Positions 46,601 through 59,845 of a DNA stretch of 64,000 bases are shown here, in pieces. How positions within the stretch are numbered: the stretch's first letter is position 1; each line of letters opens with the position of its first letter. A program made the translations under genes and the position numbers. The stretch is from Ganoderma boninense (Eukaryota; Basidiomycota; Agaricomycetes; Polyporales; Polyporaceae): NCBI GenBank assembly GCA_002900995.3, contig CM035306.1, positions 3,382,100 through 3,446,099 on the forward strand, given 5' to 3'. Under the pieces are notes generated by a model, which worked only from the letters and a program-made list of their open reading frames with translations, was not told where the DNA came from and ran no database searches.

Positions 46601-47500
46601 TCTCGTTAGTGCGCCTGATTGAAGCACCTTGACGGATCAAGCTGGGAGAAGGAGGCGTCAGGACGGTACGGAGAGCTACGCCCGCGGGCATGCTGCGGTG
46701 TATAGCAAAAAACACGATAGACGCGAGATGGAGGGTGGCAGGAGTGACGACGGTAGCATGTAGGCAAGACTCACTTCATGACATCGTTGGCATTCTTCAC
46801 AGTGACCTCGCGGAGACCCTCCCAGATGATGTGACCCTGCTTGTCCTCACGAATTTGTACGTCGCGCTTGCCGGCTGTACCGTCCGCCAAGAGGTCAATT
46901 AGGTCTTCGTTGTAGAGTTCGATATAGGAGCCCTTGATAGTATAGTTCCAGGTCCCGGCACGTTGTTCCTTGAGCTCCCGACAGCGAGTAAATATCATGG
47001 AAATGGACCGAGGAATGATACCCATGCCGTTACTTGGGTCTGTGGGATCCGCATCCAAGTCTATACCGGTCATGGTAAACGTTTTACCGCTGCTGGTCTG
47101 ACCATACGCCAAAATTGTGCAGTTGTAACCTTCCGTGAAGCGGGAAATGAGGGGCTGTGCGGTGGAGGTGAACATAGCATGCTGTGTGGTGGCAGGAGGG
47201 TGGACTTGGTCGAAGGTGAACATCTGTTTTTTGGCGTTGTTGGCCGAGGACGAGACGGGTGCAACCGGGGCACCGGGACCAGGGGAAGGAGTGGCATCCA
47301 CGCTGACAGTGGTGTTTGAGGCGGCGTTGATAGCGTTACGCTGGAAGCGGGTCGGGATGGAGGAGAGGTCGTGCTGGGTGGTGGGGCGGATACGCAGAGC
47401 TGGGATTGCGTTACATGGGGAACGAGAAGCAGTAGCTGGAGACGAGCTCACCGACTTGCACCGATGTGGAGGCCGCACTAGAAGGCTGCGGCGGCGCCAT
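40622..47500 (-). CDS. Kinesin-4-like motor with giant coiled-coil stalk
   Basis: Microtubule motor of more than 2000 residues. The N-terminal motor starts [20 protein letters not shown]. The P-loop is [13 protein letters not shown], followed by [14 protein letters not shown], switch [12 protein letters not shown], switch [12 protein letters not shown], and [20 protein letters not shown], then the neck [18 protein letters not shown]. The IIPR segment and neck resemble kinesin-4 (KIF4/KIF21). A low-complexity insert of about 90 residues lies between switch I and switch II. The rest is nearly continuous coiled coil, including a single 2.8-kb exon (40901-43693) with an unusual 11-residue repeat. 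The C-terminus ends [12 protein letters not shown]. No zinc or WD40 tail is seen. Likely roles are spindle or cortical microtubule organisation. Confidence 0.9.
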
Positions 47501-49714
47501 GGCGGGGGCGTGCGCGGGGGCGACGAGAGCGCAGAGCCTCGACGACGTCCGGTATGTCGGGGAGAGGGAAGGAGGAAGAGGGAACAGCGAACGGAAGTTG
47601 CCTGAGCTGGGTTGGGATCACTAGGCTGGCGGCGCTTCTGGCCCTATCACCGACTGACTGTAAACGCTCTTATAAATCTGCTACTAGTCGCTCTTAGCAT
47701 CTCCTGCGCTCGGAGGACCCCTTTCCCTGCTCCATCCATCCCCACTTCATTTCTCAAACGATGGCTCGAGTGCATCAAAACGATGATAGTATCTTAACGA
47801 AAGGCGTAGCGTAGCTCATGATTTTCTCCATTTTCTTCCAGCTGAGATGCCACGGTACCGACTGCGACCTTCGGTCGGCGGTTCGAACTTCCTCAGGGTC
47901 GACCCCATCTTTGATCTGAGTGCAACTCAGGTCCGCTTTTCCCCGCTCACGAATTCTCGGAGTGGCGGTCGTAACCACCTCAACGCCACGGTGGCACCGA
48001 TGTCTCGTATGGGCGAGGCCGGATATAGCGGAATCTAGGCACTACTTACTAGTACTGATCCGGCCTGACCAGACCGTACGTCTTCCCGCAAGCTCCTGTA
48101 AGCCAAGAATTTCAGTCTGCCTACTGGCTCGGAGACGAAGGTATTCAAGAGCGATGTTCGTGTTTTCACAGGCCAACATTGCCTTGGATGGGTGTCTTCG
48201 ACGCAATAAGGGGATGGTGACGGATGATCACCGCGTAAACGCTGACCACGACTGCAGGGACCTATGATGATACAGCGAGGTCGAACATTTCAACCCCGAA
48301 CTCAATTCAAAGTCACAGCCAAGGATTGAACAAACTCTGATGCCGACACTTAACGCAAAGTCCTTATGCATCATAGTTCGAAGAATGCTCACCGCCTGCA
48401 TCCCGTCGCGTCCTGGTATTCCAGCTCTCACACCACACCTGACAAGTATATAGACTCCCATACCTCGCAGCTTGTGACAAGACCCTTCTCTCCGTCTCCA
48501 TGGAGTACTGCTTTCTCGCAGGAAATAAAACCCGGGTTTACCGATGGTTCCTATCTGCCCAAATATCGAAGACACCAGTATTGAGTCCGTCTTTGGTCCG
48601 GCTGCCACGCAACCTTAGATAGCACATACCATTGAAGCCCCTAGCGCGAGGACCCGTGTAAGAAAGAATTACCTTTTGACTGTCGCCTCCATAATGTCTC
48701 CGAAGTAATATCAAAGGCCCGCGTTCCAGATGGAGTCTGTGTTGGGGGCAAGCCTCGATCGAGCGTAGCAACAGCCAGCCGACTCCCAAGGGGCACAAGC
48801 ATGTAAGGCCGTACAGCGTAGCATGGGGTAGGCAAAAACTTCCGACGACGTTTTGGGATTGAGTTAGATCGAGGAAAATGCTTCTCGTTTGCCTTAGACC
48901 GCCGGACAGAGCTCTTCGATCACGTCGCGCACCTCGCTATGTAATGCGTGTCCAGCAGCTGAAAAGTGGATTGTGCGATTCTAACATGGAGTACGCATTA
49001 TCTCTGACCGAAAAATGAGAAAAGACAACGCACACGTCAAATACCCAACAGCGAGGAGAGAGTGCTCGCAGTCGAGGAGTCTGGGAAGGGGTTGCAGGGC
49101 TGCTTCGCCAACTCCAGAAGGGCCACGGCCAGGCTAACAGTCCAGTCCCGACTCCCGAGGGCAGCTTCAGCTACGATTACACATAACGATGAGCAGCGAG
49201 GTACAGTCTAGCACGACTGTCTATGGTGAGGGCAAGGGTAATAACTGTCATTTGTTTAGCATAAGTTTCGCTGACCCGCGTCCCACAGGCAAGGGCGTGC
49301 TCACCATGAGCCAGTCATCGAAGTCTGCAACGTGCAAGTTGCGTTCGGTGGAGATTTTAGATCCCTGGTGGCCTGAAGGGTCGTGCCTCAGCATGTACAA
49401 TTTATTGGCCGTCAGTAGTCGTGGTAGTAGTGCACAGACGTACGTTAGTTGTCCTTGACTATATCATGGGGGACACCGGCCGAAACCAGCTGTGGCTGCG
49501 GAGCGCTGAGCGGAGGAGTGAACTGATTCGACGTTCGATCCATCTGGATCGTTCTGAACCCAATCTGAACCGGTCCGATCGAACTGCGGGCCCTGCACTT
49601 GGGCTGCACGCGCGTCTTTGGGTATTCACCACATTCCTCATTTCCTGCAGAGTAGACTGTCCAGAGTCCTCTGCGCATCCATCTATATTCACGACTTGAC
49701 TTGACGACTGCGAA
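47501..49714. other. Gene-free 2.2-kb region between divergent genes
   Basis: Between the kinesin and ARPC1 starts. Only short unsupported frames are present, the longest near 48228-48608. The base composition is more mixed than in the genes. I see no repeat, RNA or coding signal. Confidence 0.5.
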
Positions 49715-51252
49715 GATGGCGCCTCCGGAAATCTTCAATCTCAACCAACAAACCCCAATCACCTGCCATGCCTTCAATGCAGACCGTTCCCGTGCGTCCC
49801 CTTCTTCTAGGGTACCATACAGTCGATACAGATCCTCAATTGCCGTGATATTTTGTAGAGGTTGCTGTGAGCTTGAACTCCAACGAAGTGAGGATCTACG
49901 CTCGTCAGGGCAACGACTGGAACCATATCGACACGCTCTCTGAGGTGCGAAATCCTCGAGTCTCGGTTTCACTAGTCGTCTGGCTTCTGACCCCATTCGT
50001 TACCCGCGTTCCACAGCACGACAAGCCGATCACATCCATTGACTGGGCCCCAAACTCGAACCGTATCGTCACCTCTGCCCAGGACAGGAACGCGTATGTC
50101 TGGCAGCAGAGCCCCGACCCCCAGACCGGACATATGATCTGGAAGCCCACCTTGGTGTTGCTTCGCATCAACCGTGCCGCGACTTTCGTCCGTTGGAGCC
50201 CGAATGAGGATAAGTTTGCTGTGGCCAGTGGTGCTCGGTGAGTCCACACTATGTTACACCTTCGCGCATCGTACTCAGGTTTCCAGTGCGATTGCCATCT
50301 GCTCCTTCGACCCCGAGGGTGACTGGTGGGTGTCGCGTCTGCTCAAGAAGCCCATCCGGTCCACAGTTTTGTCTATCGATTGGCACCCCAACAACGTTTT
50401 GCTTGCTGCCGGGAGTGCGGACATGAAAGCGCGTGTGTTCTCCGCATACATCAAGGATGTCGATAAGAGGTACGTCCCGAGGTTCTGTGCCTTTGATGCC
50501 TTGCCGACAACGTGTCAGGCCTGCTGCTTCCGTCTGGGGCGAAAAGCTCCCCTTCAACACCATCTGCGGGGAATACGCCAGCCCTTCCGGTGGGTGGGTT
50601 CACAGCGTTGCGTTCTCCCCGTCCGGAGATGTGCTGGCTTTCGCTGGTGCGTGAATTCTCGTCTACACCCTACAGTCTTCGACCTTCCATCATAATCACC
50701 TATGTCAACACAGGTCACGATAGTTCTATCAACATCGTCTACCCTGGCGTTCCGGCCGTTTACAGCGTCAAGTTGTCGATCCTTCCATTGGTCACCTTGA
50801 CCTGGACAACCGAGGAGTCTATCGTGGCTGCGGGCCATGACTGCCAGCCCTTGGTCTTCGCCGGCAACCAGGGTAGCTGGGAGCTCATCGGGAGCCTCGA
50901 CGAACCCCAGTCCAGCAAGTCTGCCGGTAGCACTCGCTCCGGGATGGGTGGCCCGTCCCCCGTCGGCCGTCTCAACAGCGCCGCCTTCAACACCTTCCGC
51001 AACGCTGCGGAGCGCGGCATTTCCAACGCCCCTGGCTCGCCCACGGCAGCTTCGTCTGGGGAATCCGAGCTGTTCACCATTCATCAGAACACGATCACCA
51101 GCGTGCGCCCGTACTCAGGCGTGCCGGGACAGATCGCACAGGTCAGCACGTCTGGGGTGGATGGGAAACTGGTCGTCTGGGACGTGAACGCGATCACGCC
51201 GATCAGCGCGACCGGATTGGCGGGGAAGCTGGGTAAGATGCAAGTGCGATGA
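49715..51252 (+). CDS. Arp2/3 complex subunit 1 (ARPC1), WD40 protein
   Basis: WD40 beta-propeller subunit of the Arp2/3 actin-nucleating complex, acting at actin patches and branched networks. The start [21 protein letters not shown] fits the family. Diagnostic motifs are [143 protein letters not shown] and [15 protein letters not shown]. There are six or so introns. An insertion of about 50 Ser/Gly/Ala residues between the sixth and seventh blades holds the expected Arp2/3 contact region. Complete to the TGA at 51250-51252. Confidence 0.95.
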
Positions 51253-51377
51253 AGACCATGTATCGATACAAATTGTGTACAGTGACAGTCTGAGAATGGA
51301 ACGATGACGATACACTATGATCTGAACGTTGCGGTGGAAGGTCGGAATGGTGAAAAGGTAATGGAAGACTGCGTTGT

Positions 51378-51822
51378 TCATTCTCTGACCGTGTCATCTG
51401 CCATGGACTCTGAGTATCCGCCCGACATATCAGCCACGGGCTGTTCGTTGATCACGGCCCACACTGAAGCCTTGAACTGTTCGATTGCGCACAGGGACAT
51501 GTTCAAGAGCAGTTCCACACCATCATTTGTGGAGAGACGCACCAATGTCAAGACCAGGCCCATCTTCACCTCTAGTGCTCTCAGCTGCTTTAGCATCTTC
51601 TCATCGGGGGCTTCGCTCACCCGACGCGTCTCGGAAATCAGCTGCATGGCACGACGCTTGAGTGGCCTGGTGAATTGTAGAAGAGGAAGAAGGGCGGACC
51701 TCTTTGATATTTTGAGAGAGCTTTGCATACTGCCACAGCACCTCCGCCTCAAGTTCTGACAGATTGGGGTGTCCTTCGTAAGGATTGGTATCCAGGACTG
51801 AGGTTGACAGTGTTGCAGACAT
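51378..51822 (-). CDS. DASH complex subunit Dad3
   Basis: Small kinetochore protein that forms the DASH/Dam1 ring coupling chromosomes to spindle microtubules. Joined exons read NPYEGHPNLSELEAEVLWQYAKLSQNIKE, then LISETRRVSEAPDEKMLKQLRALEVKMGLVLTL, then FKASVWAVINEQ. This pattern of two helices is typical of Dad3. Total length near 110 residues fits. Two short introns were inferred from GTCCGC..CAG and GTGCGT..CAG ends. The first donor is weak. The gene is tail-to-tail with ARPC1, 125 bp away. Confidence 0.85.
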
Positions 51823-54800
51823 CTATAGAGTAGAAGGGAAACGAGATTACATGAACAGCAGATCAAGGAAAGTGGTAGACGGGCCTACTAGATGCACGAA
51901 AGTGGTGGGGGTTGGAAGGACAAGCCTGCACGTGATCGTGGTGCCCGTAGGATCGTTGGGAATTGCTTGAACGGCGACGGCGTTGTTAACCACGACCACG
52001 AAAGACACCTGTCTTGCTCTTCTCTCCTTGCATTGGTGAGATCTCCTAGAACCGTTCTAAATTCGTCGTCAGGCTGTCTATTACATCGAGAGAGCATCAA
52101 GAGACGACCTTTGCCTTTCTAACCATCCTCCCTTGGCGGCTTGTGTGCCCCCTCAAAGTATACATGAACCCCCCGGGCAACTTCGAAGGGTAACTTTGAA
52201 CTCAAATGCGATTGTGTTTCGTACAGTATGATTGTACCTTCAATGTTTCATGAATTTCTGACGTCCTAAATGCAAACCCAGGATGAGGTGCGTCACCACA
52301 CTACTTCATCCGGAGAGCTGTCATTCCGATATCCTCGTGTCGCGGTGAATTGACGAAAATTACTATATTGTTATACTTGTACCAAGACGAACTCCCCAAG
52401 ATCTTTTGTCTGGTTGGATTTCCTCATCATCTTGAACTAGGATTCCGAGCTTCCATTCCATCAACTGTCCTCTTGGCTAACAAGCACCTCACCCTTTCAC
52501 TCAGGCTCATATTGTCGGTGCACCCTCGATCGACTTTGAAGGTCATTTCAAGACAAGAAACTGTCCCTGCCCTACGCCTGACCACTCTTCCATACGAGAA
52601 GGCAAGCCAAACGCTGAGCGCCACGGGCAGACTAAGGGCCAGGGGGAAAGCTATGCCACTTCTCGGAGCCTTATCCACCTCATTTCCGCCGTAGAACCTA
52701 TGGTAGATTGTCTGAGCTTCCATCTGTAAGAACCCGTGGCTGTTCCCATGTCACGGACGAACGCACATTTTAGCATCAACTGACAAAGTTGTTTGCAGAA
52801 GCATCAATCCTCGTCCTAAAGGCTACATCGTGTCCAGCCACCGATGGATCATGGATCATGGGTTCACAGACGTGTCCGGACGATCCTCCGCAGACTCCGA
52901 GCCTAAGTAGTCAATCGCGCCATTTACGCCTCTTACCACCCGTCGTGGTGCCGAGACCGCTCGCCCGCAGCCGTCCGCGCGACTCTGCGCAACAATAAGG
53001 AGCGGTGTGCATACAATAACGCCCACTTTCGCGGACCTGTATCTGAGCCCAACCACGCCGTGCGCCCCACCTCATGCCCCATATTGAGTCCATTTGCTGA
53101 TCTGGCCCCTCCTGCCGCGCACCGTCCTGCCAAATCGGAGCCTGGGATGCGGACGACGATCACGCTAGCCGCCGCCTCATGGGCGACCTCGATCGGGGGA
53201 CCGCGCACTACTCGGGACCCACCCTGACGCCATGTGCGAACGAACAAGACACGAACAGGCCCCCAAGCTGTCTGCGGTGTTACAGGTATGCATGTGTGCG
53301 CGCCAGGTGGTGATGCTCCGGACGCGCGGCGTGCTCACACAATAGCAGGAGTTCATTAGAGCGCAGCTTGCGACACGCGCGAGGGCCGGAGCTGGGGAGC
53401 ACCTGTCGCCCATGCAATCGCCGTCTAGACCATTGGGATCCCAGAGTCCTGGCCACAACAACAAAGTCGGGCGGAGGAGTCCGCGCGCCAGGGCCGAACG
53501 CTCAGCGCCGCTTTCCGGGATGACGATCTCTGTCCAGGAGGGGTGCCAAGTCGCCTGCAAAGTATGAATTACCCGATCTGCTCCATGCTGTGTCTTTACA
53601 ACTCTATCCCGATTTCATCGCGTCTGCTTGTTTTGATTCCAGCCTTCAACGTCAGCGGCCCGGCTGTCCAGATGCTTCAGGGTCCGAGGGTACACTCTTC
53701 CAAAAACGTCCGAGTCGCGCGTCATCCGAACACATCCATTCGCGGAATCAGGTCGACGGCATCTGGATAAGTAGGCCACTGACCTAACGTCAGCGAGTTA
53801 GTTGTACTTCGGATTCACTGTTATTTCGATCGCGGGACGTGATGGCCAATGGATCAGCTACATGTTTTGTTTTTCGGCCCAAGATATCGAGTATTCATTC
53901 ACACACCTATGCTTTCCACTCTTGCAACTTGGCGTACTTAGGCCGCCATGAGGCTTACACACCCTTCTCGGAGGCATGTTCTCGGCACCCACTGCGCGTG
54001 TTAAAATAAGATAGTGCGGCTGAAGACTGGCTGAAGTTACTTAGCGTGCCGCCCCTTCGTCAGAGGCATACACGACAAGACGCGAGATCGCACAAACAAT
54101 AAGAACGCGATCGGGAGAACAGATCGCCTCGAGGGTGCCGCTGCGCTAACCGCACCACGCCAACCTCACATGAGGCTCTGACCGTGTGGCTGCGCGGAGC
54201 AGTAAAATTTCCGAAATGAGTCGAGGGTAAGTAGATTCAGAGGCCAGGAGATCGAAGATGTTCCGAGCTCCCCGAACGTAACGTCGCGTGTACTTAGAGG
54301 CAAGGTCTAGCTCTGCTATGGTTATATCACCTCCCGCGGGTCTTGTGCGCACAGGCAGAACCAATGATCAGTGGAGCAAGACAAAAAAGCGGTAGACGCA
54401 CCAAATCCATGTCTATTATGAGTAAATTGCGACGAGGGCACGTCGCTACGTTGTGCAGAACGTAATGATGGCAGAAGCAAGACATACCATGCTCCGGTCG
54501 CTGCTGCGACGTAACGCCATCATGCGACTCACACATACATTGCACTTCACTTGGTGGGCACACGGCACGCGCAAGGGAAGCCCTGCTGTGGCATAGACAA
54601 AAAACGAAATGTCCGGTGACCGGCCGTTCGAATTGAACACGAGAATAGCACTGAATGGCAGTAAGGTAGGGTAAGCACTGGCAGACTGGCAGACCGGTAC
54701 GCAACCGCGCCCCCGTCGTCTGACATTCGTCCATCCTCCCCCACCCTAGACTGCCGTGTGCGTAAACCATCAACGAGTACCATGCTACAACGACCAAGTT

Positions 54801-55366
54801 ATCCATGTGTTAACGTAGGCTGCGGGGGTAACGTCCTGAACGGTTCCATTAGAGCGCCGGGAGGTTGACTTGGCGCGGGGCTATGGTGGGGATCGTCGTG
54901 AAGGTGTCGGAGAAGTGGGTGATTGGGGAAGAGCCAACTTGGGCGGGCCGCGGCCTGTCGGCGGGTGGTACGTGTAAGACGAAGGAGTGTTCGTACAAGA
55001 GAGTGGGTTGGGCGCTCGTGGAAGCACAATATATAGCACAATGGGTGGTGAGACCTGCGGGTGAACGACGAGCGCAAGTCAGCACTTGCGGAAAGATTGA
55101 CGCATGGAAGGGGCGTACTTCTTTAGGGTTTACACTTACAAACAACCGACGATAGGGAAGGGGAATAGAATAAAATTATGGGCTGAAGGTCGAAAACGAG
55201 TCGATGGTAGTGTGCAAGGCGATTAAACGTGCGATGTCCGGGATTAGGCACGGGCAGCGACGAGAGGTGTGTGTACGAGGGAGCGGGCACGAGAAGGATC
55301 GTGGGGCATGACGGAGCCAGTCGTAACGAGGCCGGTCGTGAGCGGGAAACCTATGAAGCCAGAGCC
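51823..55366. other. Gene-free 3.5-kb region
   Basis: Between the Dad3 start and the BTB-like gene's 3' end. All open frames are short, overlap on both strands and show no domain or splice logic that I can follow. No tandem array, terminal repeat, tRNA or transposon protein was recognised. Near 52150-52210 there is a weak inverted pair (TCAAAGT and ACTTTGA). Confidence 0.5.
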
Positions 55367-56494
55367 TTACTTGCTGCTGTTGCGACGGCGGGTGGAAGGC
55401 CCTGCCTCTGCGGCACGGTGACTGATGACGGGGTCGGACTGCGAATGTCCAAGCCGTCGCGGAGCACGCTGCCGACCGCGGGGAGGGTCCCGATCCCGGG
55501 CTCGGGCTCGGACCTTGGCCTTGAGCACGAGCATGTCGTCCTCTTCGTCGTCAGCGAGACACAAGCAGTCCTCGTCCGGGTCAGCGAGAGTCGACTCGTC
55601 CTCCGACATGCACACGTCCGAGTCATAGTCGGAGTCATACTCGCAATCGCTGTCACTATCGCTGTAGTCGCAGTACGTGTGTACACGGCGCCAGTACCGT
55701 CCGAGGAAGAGCTTGATGTCGTCTCCCATCTTCAGGTACTCGACGTTGCGAGCCAGCCCATCCCAAGTGAGGTCGCCGTTTTCGAGGGCCTCCTCCATGA
55801 AGGAGGTGGACCCGAAGTAGATGTAGTGGACAACATGATGGAAAGAGGCAGGATCGGGGACAGGAAGATGGATGACGGGATGGGAGCATGTGGACGAGGG
55901 AAGGATGCAGGGGAACCGAGGTGGGGTGGAGGACGGCTGGGAGGACAGACCTGCAAGTGTCGAGGTCGGGGTCTCCATCGCGAGATCGAACGGAGAGGCA
56001 CCGCTCAAGAGTCCCCGGAAGAGCGCAGAGTGGGCACAAAGGTAGTCCATATGCAACTAAGGGGGAGGTCAGAAGCAGAACCGGTATAGAGACATAGGGC
56101 ACTGACCTTCATGATCATCCGTCGTGGCCTTACAGACTTCCGAGCAGGACTTTGGGCCGCGGAGGCGGGTCCATCCTCGAGCTCGAAAGACTCGGCGCTC
56201 ATCTCGGCGCTAATGCCCATGTTCCGGAAGGCATCGCAAACACCAGCGGAAGCTTGCACTTTCTCCGCGGAGGAGTCGTGATCCAAAGACACGACTAGGA
56301 GACACGAGACAACATGAGCGATGGTTGCATTGGGGAGGGGCGGGGTGGGACATACCAATCGTGCAGTCGGACGTCTCCGGCCTGCTCCAGTAGTGGGGAG
56401 CGAGGCGTCGGAGCTGAGCGACGATGTATTCGAGCGGAACGTCGGCGAGAGAGGGGGGCGGGAAGGGGCGGGGGACAAAGGGAATGTGGTACAT
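55367..56494 (-). CDS. BTB/POZ-like protein with acidic and basic tails
   Basis: The N-terminus MYHIPFVPRPFPPPSLADVPLEYIVAQLRRLAPHYW joins across one intron to CTIVVSLDHDSSAEKVQAS. A second intron leads to LHMDYLCAHSALFRGLLSGASPFDL. Then HPVIHLPVPDPASFHHVVHYIYFG and WDGLARNVEYLKMGDDIKLFLGRYWRR give the alternating strand-helix pattern of a BTB/POZ fold, with the AHSALFRGLL helix as its clearest mark. The C-terminus is a long Asp/Ser/Tyr-rich acidic run (SDSDSDCEYDSDYDSD), then an Arg-rich segment ending STRRRNSSK. BTB domains usually dimerise or bind cullin-3, but no function can be given. A GTAAGG donor overlaps the stop, so the true C-terminus could be longer. Confidence 0.7.
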
Positions 56495-59400
56495 TGCACG
56501 GCGGGGGGCGCCAAAGAAAGATAGGGGGAGGGCAAGGCACCAGGATTCCGGGCGAGGGAGGGAGGGCGAGCAGAAGAGGATTGGCTTATAGGTGGTTGGG
56601 TGGGGGTTCTATTGTCTGCCGGAGACATGTTTTCGGGAAAGGTATGTTGTGTAGTGGACAGCGAGGAGGCGCCACCTGATTTAGCAGCCTTGCACCGGGG
56701 GGGAGGCGGGCTAGGACGATCTGCTCAGATCGCTGGTCAATTGTTTCGACTCGGGGCTGCGCCCAAGGAGAGAAATGGAAACGGAAAGTAAACCTTAGAG
56801 AAAGAACGAAGAGTCGGAGGGCCACGAGGGGAGCCCGGAGACCAGGCGAGAGACGGCAGGACGATTAGGTGGAGGTAGGATGATATATGTATCGAGGGTT
56901 CGGTGGCGATCCACGCAACCTCGCAACCCAGCACGCGCCGGGGACTGGGACAAGACGAGATGCCCCGCCAGCGACGACGTCGAATTTTCCTCGCCATCCG
57001 CGCATCTTCCCGATCTGGCCGCATCCGAGCCCCGTCTTCTTTTGCGCGCCGCTGCAATCTCCCTCTTTTCCATCTCCGTCCCCGAGCCCCGTCCGCATGG
57101 GCGTCCTCCCAGCGTTGCCGTCTTCCCGGCCTCTTATTGTCTTCGCCTTCCTGTTCCAGAGCCTCGTGTCCAACGCGTGCTCACACCCATCATGGCCCCT
57201 CCCCATCTCATCTCTCCCCCGTGGCCCATCACAATTCCTGACTCCCAGGACCGCCTCACCGTCCGCATCTGTCACCGTGACCATCCTCTTCACCACAACA
57301 TGCAGATCCAATGCTGCGCCCATGAATCATATGGGAACAGTCCCAAACACTCGTCATGCGGGGTTGTCGGATGTGACTTGCTTTGCCTTCCGTGGGTATG
57401 GCTCACACCCCGGCGGTGGCTCGGCCGCCGCTTCCGACAGGCAGAGAGATCGTCCCAATCGATCTGCCCATCTCCTCCCTCGATCTCCAAGCCAGTATTG
57501 CTGTGACAGATAGCCTCATTTCTTGAAGTTCATTTCGGCTCCAACGCCTTCTTCGGTCCCTGCTACCGTCGGGACTGCGCAGCTGGTGAGCAATACCAGT
57601 TAGCAACACAAGAACTCATCCCCTACTACGCCCTCCGTAGTAGCTGTGGCCGGTGCGGCTGTTGATCGGACCTAATGTGAGCGACATTCCCTGGACTGTG
57701 ACCGAGTATTCCTACAGAATTCACCAAGCTCTCGGCCCACTCTGACGATCACACAATGGTCCATCGGAAGCCAAGATACTGTTGCGAGCACAGATGGGGC
57801 ACTAGTGAGGCGTAAGTGCCCTGGATTGTTCAGACTAAAGTTCGCGTACGTACAGTGCGGTAGAAGGTTCAGACTTGTGTAGAACACTGACGTAAACCGC
57901 AACCAACTGTCACAAGGCGTATTTGTTGTCAGCCGCCCACCAATGGTCAATGTCGCCGTGACATCCAATGCGTCCGGTAGACATGCGCTCGGGTGATCCG
58001 GGTTGCTTAAGCATTGCGTCTTCTTCCGCACGGGGCCCCCGAAGAACAAAGGAAAGGTCCTACTTGTTCAGATCAGCTGAACATGCAGGGGCTTCTTTGA
58101 GGGGAATGAGAATTAGAAGGCTTCTTAGCACTGAGATCTCAGCGCTCAGTCGGACATTGTCCCAAACGCCGTTATATACAGAAGGGAATTTACCTGCACC
58201 ACTCGCCCAACCATCCCGAGAGAACAAACATTCACTGGATGCGGTTACGTCGTATTTATGATATGCCCGTGCCATGGGAAAGAATTAAAAGAGGCAATGC
58301 CGGTGGGTCCTAGGATGCCTAACATGGATCGCCGGCAGTATCAATGATGCACAATTTCCCAACTGACATTGACTCGCGCGCGCGAGGACGACAAGGGACG
58401 ACATCACAAGTGCCCAGCACACGAAAGGTCCGACTCTCGCCTTCACGATTACCATTCAGCTTATTGTGGCCGGCTAACGACTCTGCCCGCTGCGGTAGCG
58501 AGCAGCCAGAGTCGTTGAGTCGTAGGTTGCGTCATGTCGACGGCGTCGAACGGGTAACTCCTCCCCAGGCCCGCTCCCGCGCCCTGGTCGCACAGACAAA
58601 ACAATAAGCTCGGTCTTCGCGAGTATCAGAGGATGTCGTTATCCAGGGTCGGGTGGGCTCCCACATTCACACCGGCGCACACTGCAGCCACCAAGCCCCC
58701 GCCCCGGCTGCGACGCGCCGGCAATAATCTATTAGATTAATCCTTCTGCCGGCGGTCGACAGGGAGGAACCAGGATGAATGGGCGGGACCAGCATGTCGG
58801 CGGTGCGGGGCCTGGGACCCTGGACGCTGAGTACGGTGGTCACGACCTTCTTTCTGAGAAGCGCGAGCTGCGCGAAGCGGAAGGGGCGGATGCCGGGGCT
58901 TCGCGTGCCCCGAAAAGGCACCTTTCGCATGCCACATCCCCGCGTCCGAGTGCGCGCGGGTGGCGTTGTGGTCGAGCGCGGGTTGCGGGAGTCGGAGTCT
59001 CCATTGTACAGGGCTGGCAGGCATCCAACAATGCGTTGTCCAATGTGACTACGCAGGGTCGCTGCAGCGCGCCGTGTGGCACCCGAGTAACGCGGCGCTC
59101 GATGCGTGCCATGGCCGCGCTGGATGACGAGAGGAAGACATGCCTCTGCGCACGGCTGTCCAAGCCGTACATGCGACGCGTAGCGGTCTGGACAGTCCGC
59201 AGGTAAGACGTACACCGCAAACGGGACACGTTGTCCTCCCGCGAATCATGGGCCTGAGGGCGGGCTCAGGCCCGTTAATTGTGAGGGGCAGTACAGCCAT
59301 CCAGATCCGCCAAATGACTCTGCGAAACAGACGTAAGAGGGCGCTCACCAGATGATAGACTTGACAAATCCAAATTGTCCATGGACCACGTTGAATGCTT

Positions 59401-59845
59401 TTGGCGGGGACTGCCGAGGAGGATGCCCGAGAACAATGCCCATGTTCCGGGGTCGAAACGTTGTCAGTGACTCGGTAGATGGAACTGCAGCCTGCGATTA
59501 CGAGACGTTCTGACGGGTGTTGAACCACAATGATGCGCCGGGATGGACCAAAGGAGGCTCTTGGGAGGTGCCACCGGCCACATTCGCAGTGCCCTGCCAC
59601 CCGGACTCCCAGGGAGATTATTATCGGACAGAACTTTAGTATGGCAGAACGTCGATTCATCCTGGGTGGCACGAGTCAGCGGGTGTCTTGAAACGGCGAC
59701 GGGGAAACGCGCACCAATTCAAAAACAAGCAGACTGTCAATGCATAGGATACAGAGTGTAGGAGAAAAGGAGAATAGCTAACGATACATGGAAGGTTGCC
59801 TTACAACAGCCGGGTGTTGGGGGAAGCCAAAGGGGTCTCCCCACC
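56495..59845. other. Gene-poor 3.35-kb region
   Basis: Between the BTB-like gene start and the kinase 3' end. Two overlapping 627-nt frames on the plus strand (56880-57506 and 56887-57513) are Pro/Ser/Arg-rich without domains and are probably chance frames in CT-rich DNA. A perfect 12-bp palindrome (CTGAGATCTCAG) lies at 58132-58143. No gene is supported. Confidence 0.5.

Noticed and set aside
47875..47900. GGTTCGAAC resembling a tRNA T-loop
   Set aside because: No matching T-stem, D-arm or acceptor stem around it.
49189..49458. 89-residue frame upstream of ARPC1
   Set aside because: No domain or conserved motif and it lies in promoter-like DNA.
55229..56089. 286-residue plus-strand frame opposite the BTB-like gene
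   Set aside because: The minus strand has spliced, domain-like coding sequence; this frame is its complement.
56880..57513. Two overlapping 208-residue frames
   Set aside because: Low-complexity Pro/Ser/Arg in two phases at once, no domain, no splice-supported extension.
58132..58143. Perfect palindrome CTGAGATCTCAG
   Set aside because: 12 bp is short enough to occur by chance in 64 kb and nothing surrounds it.
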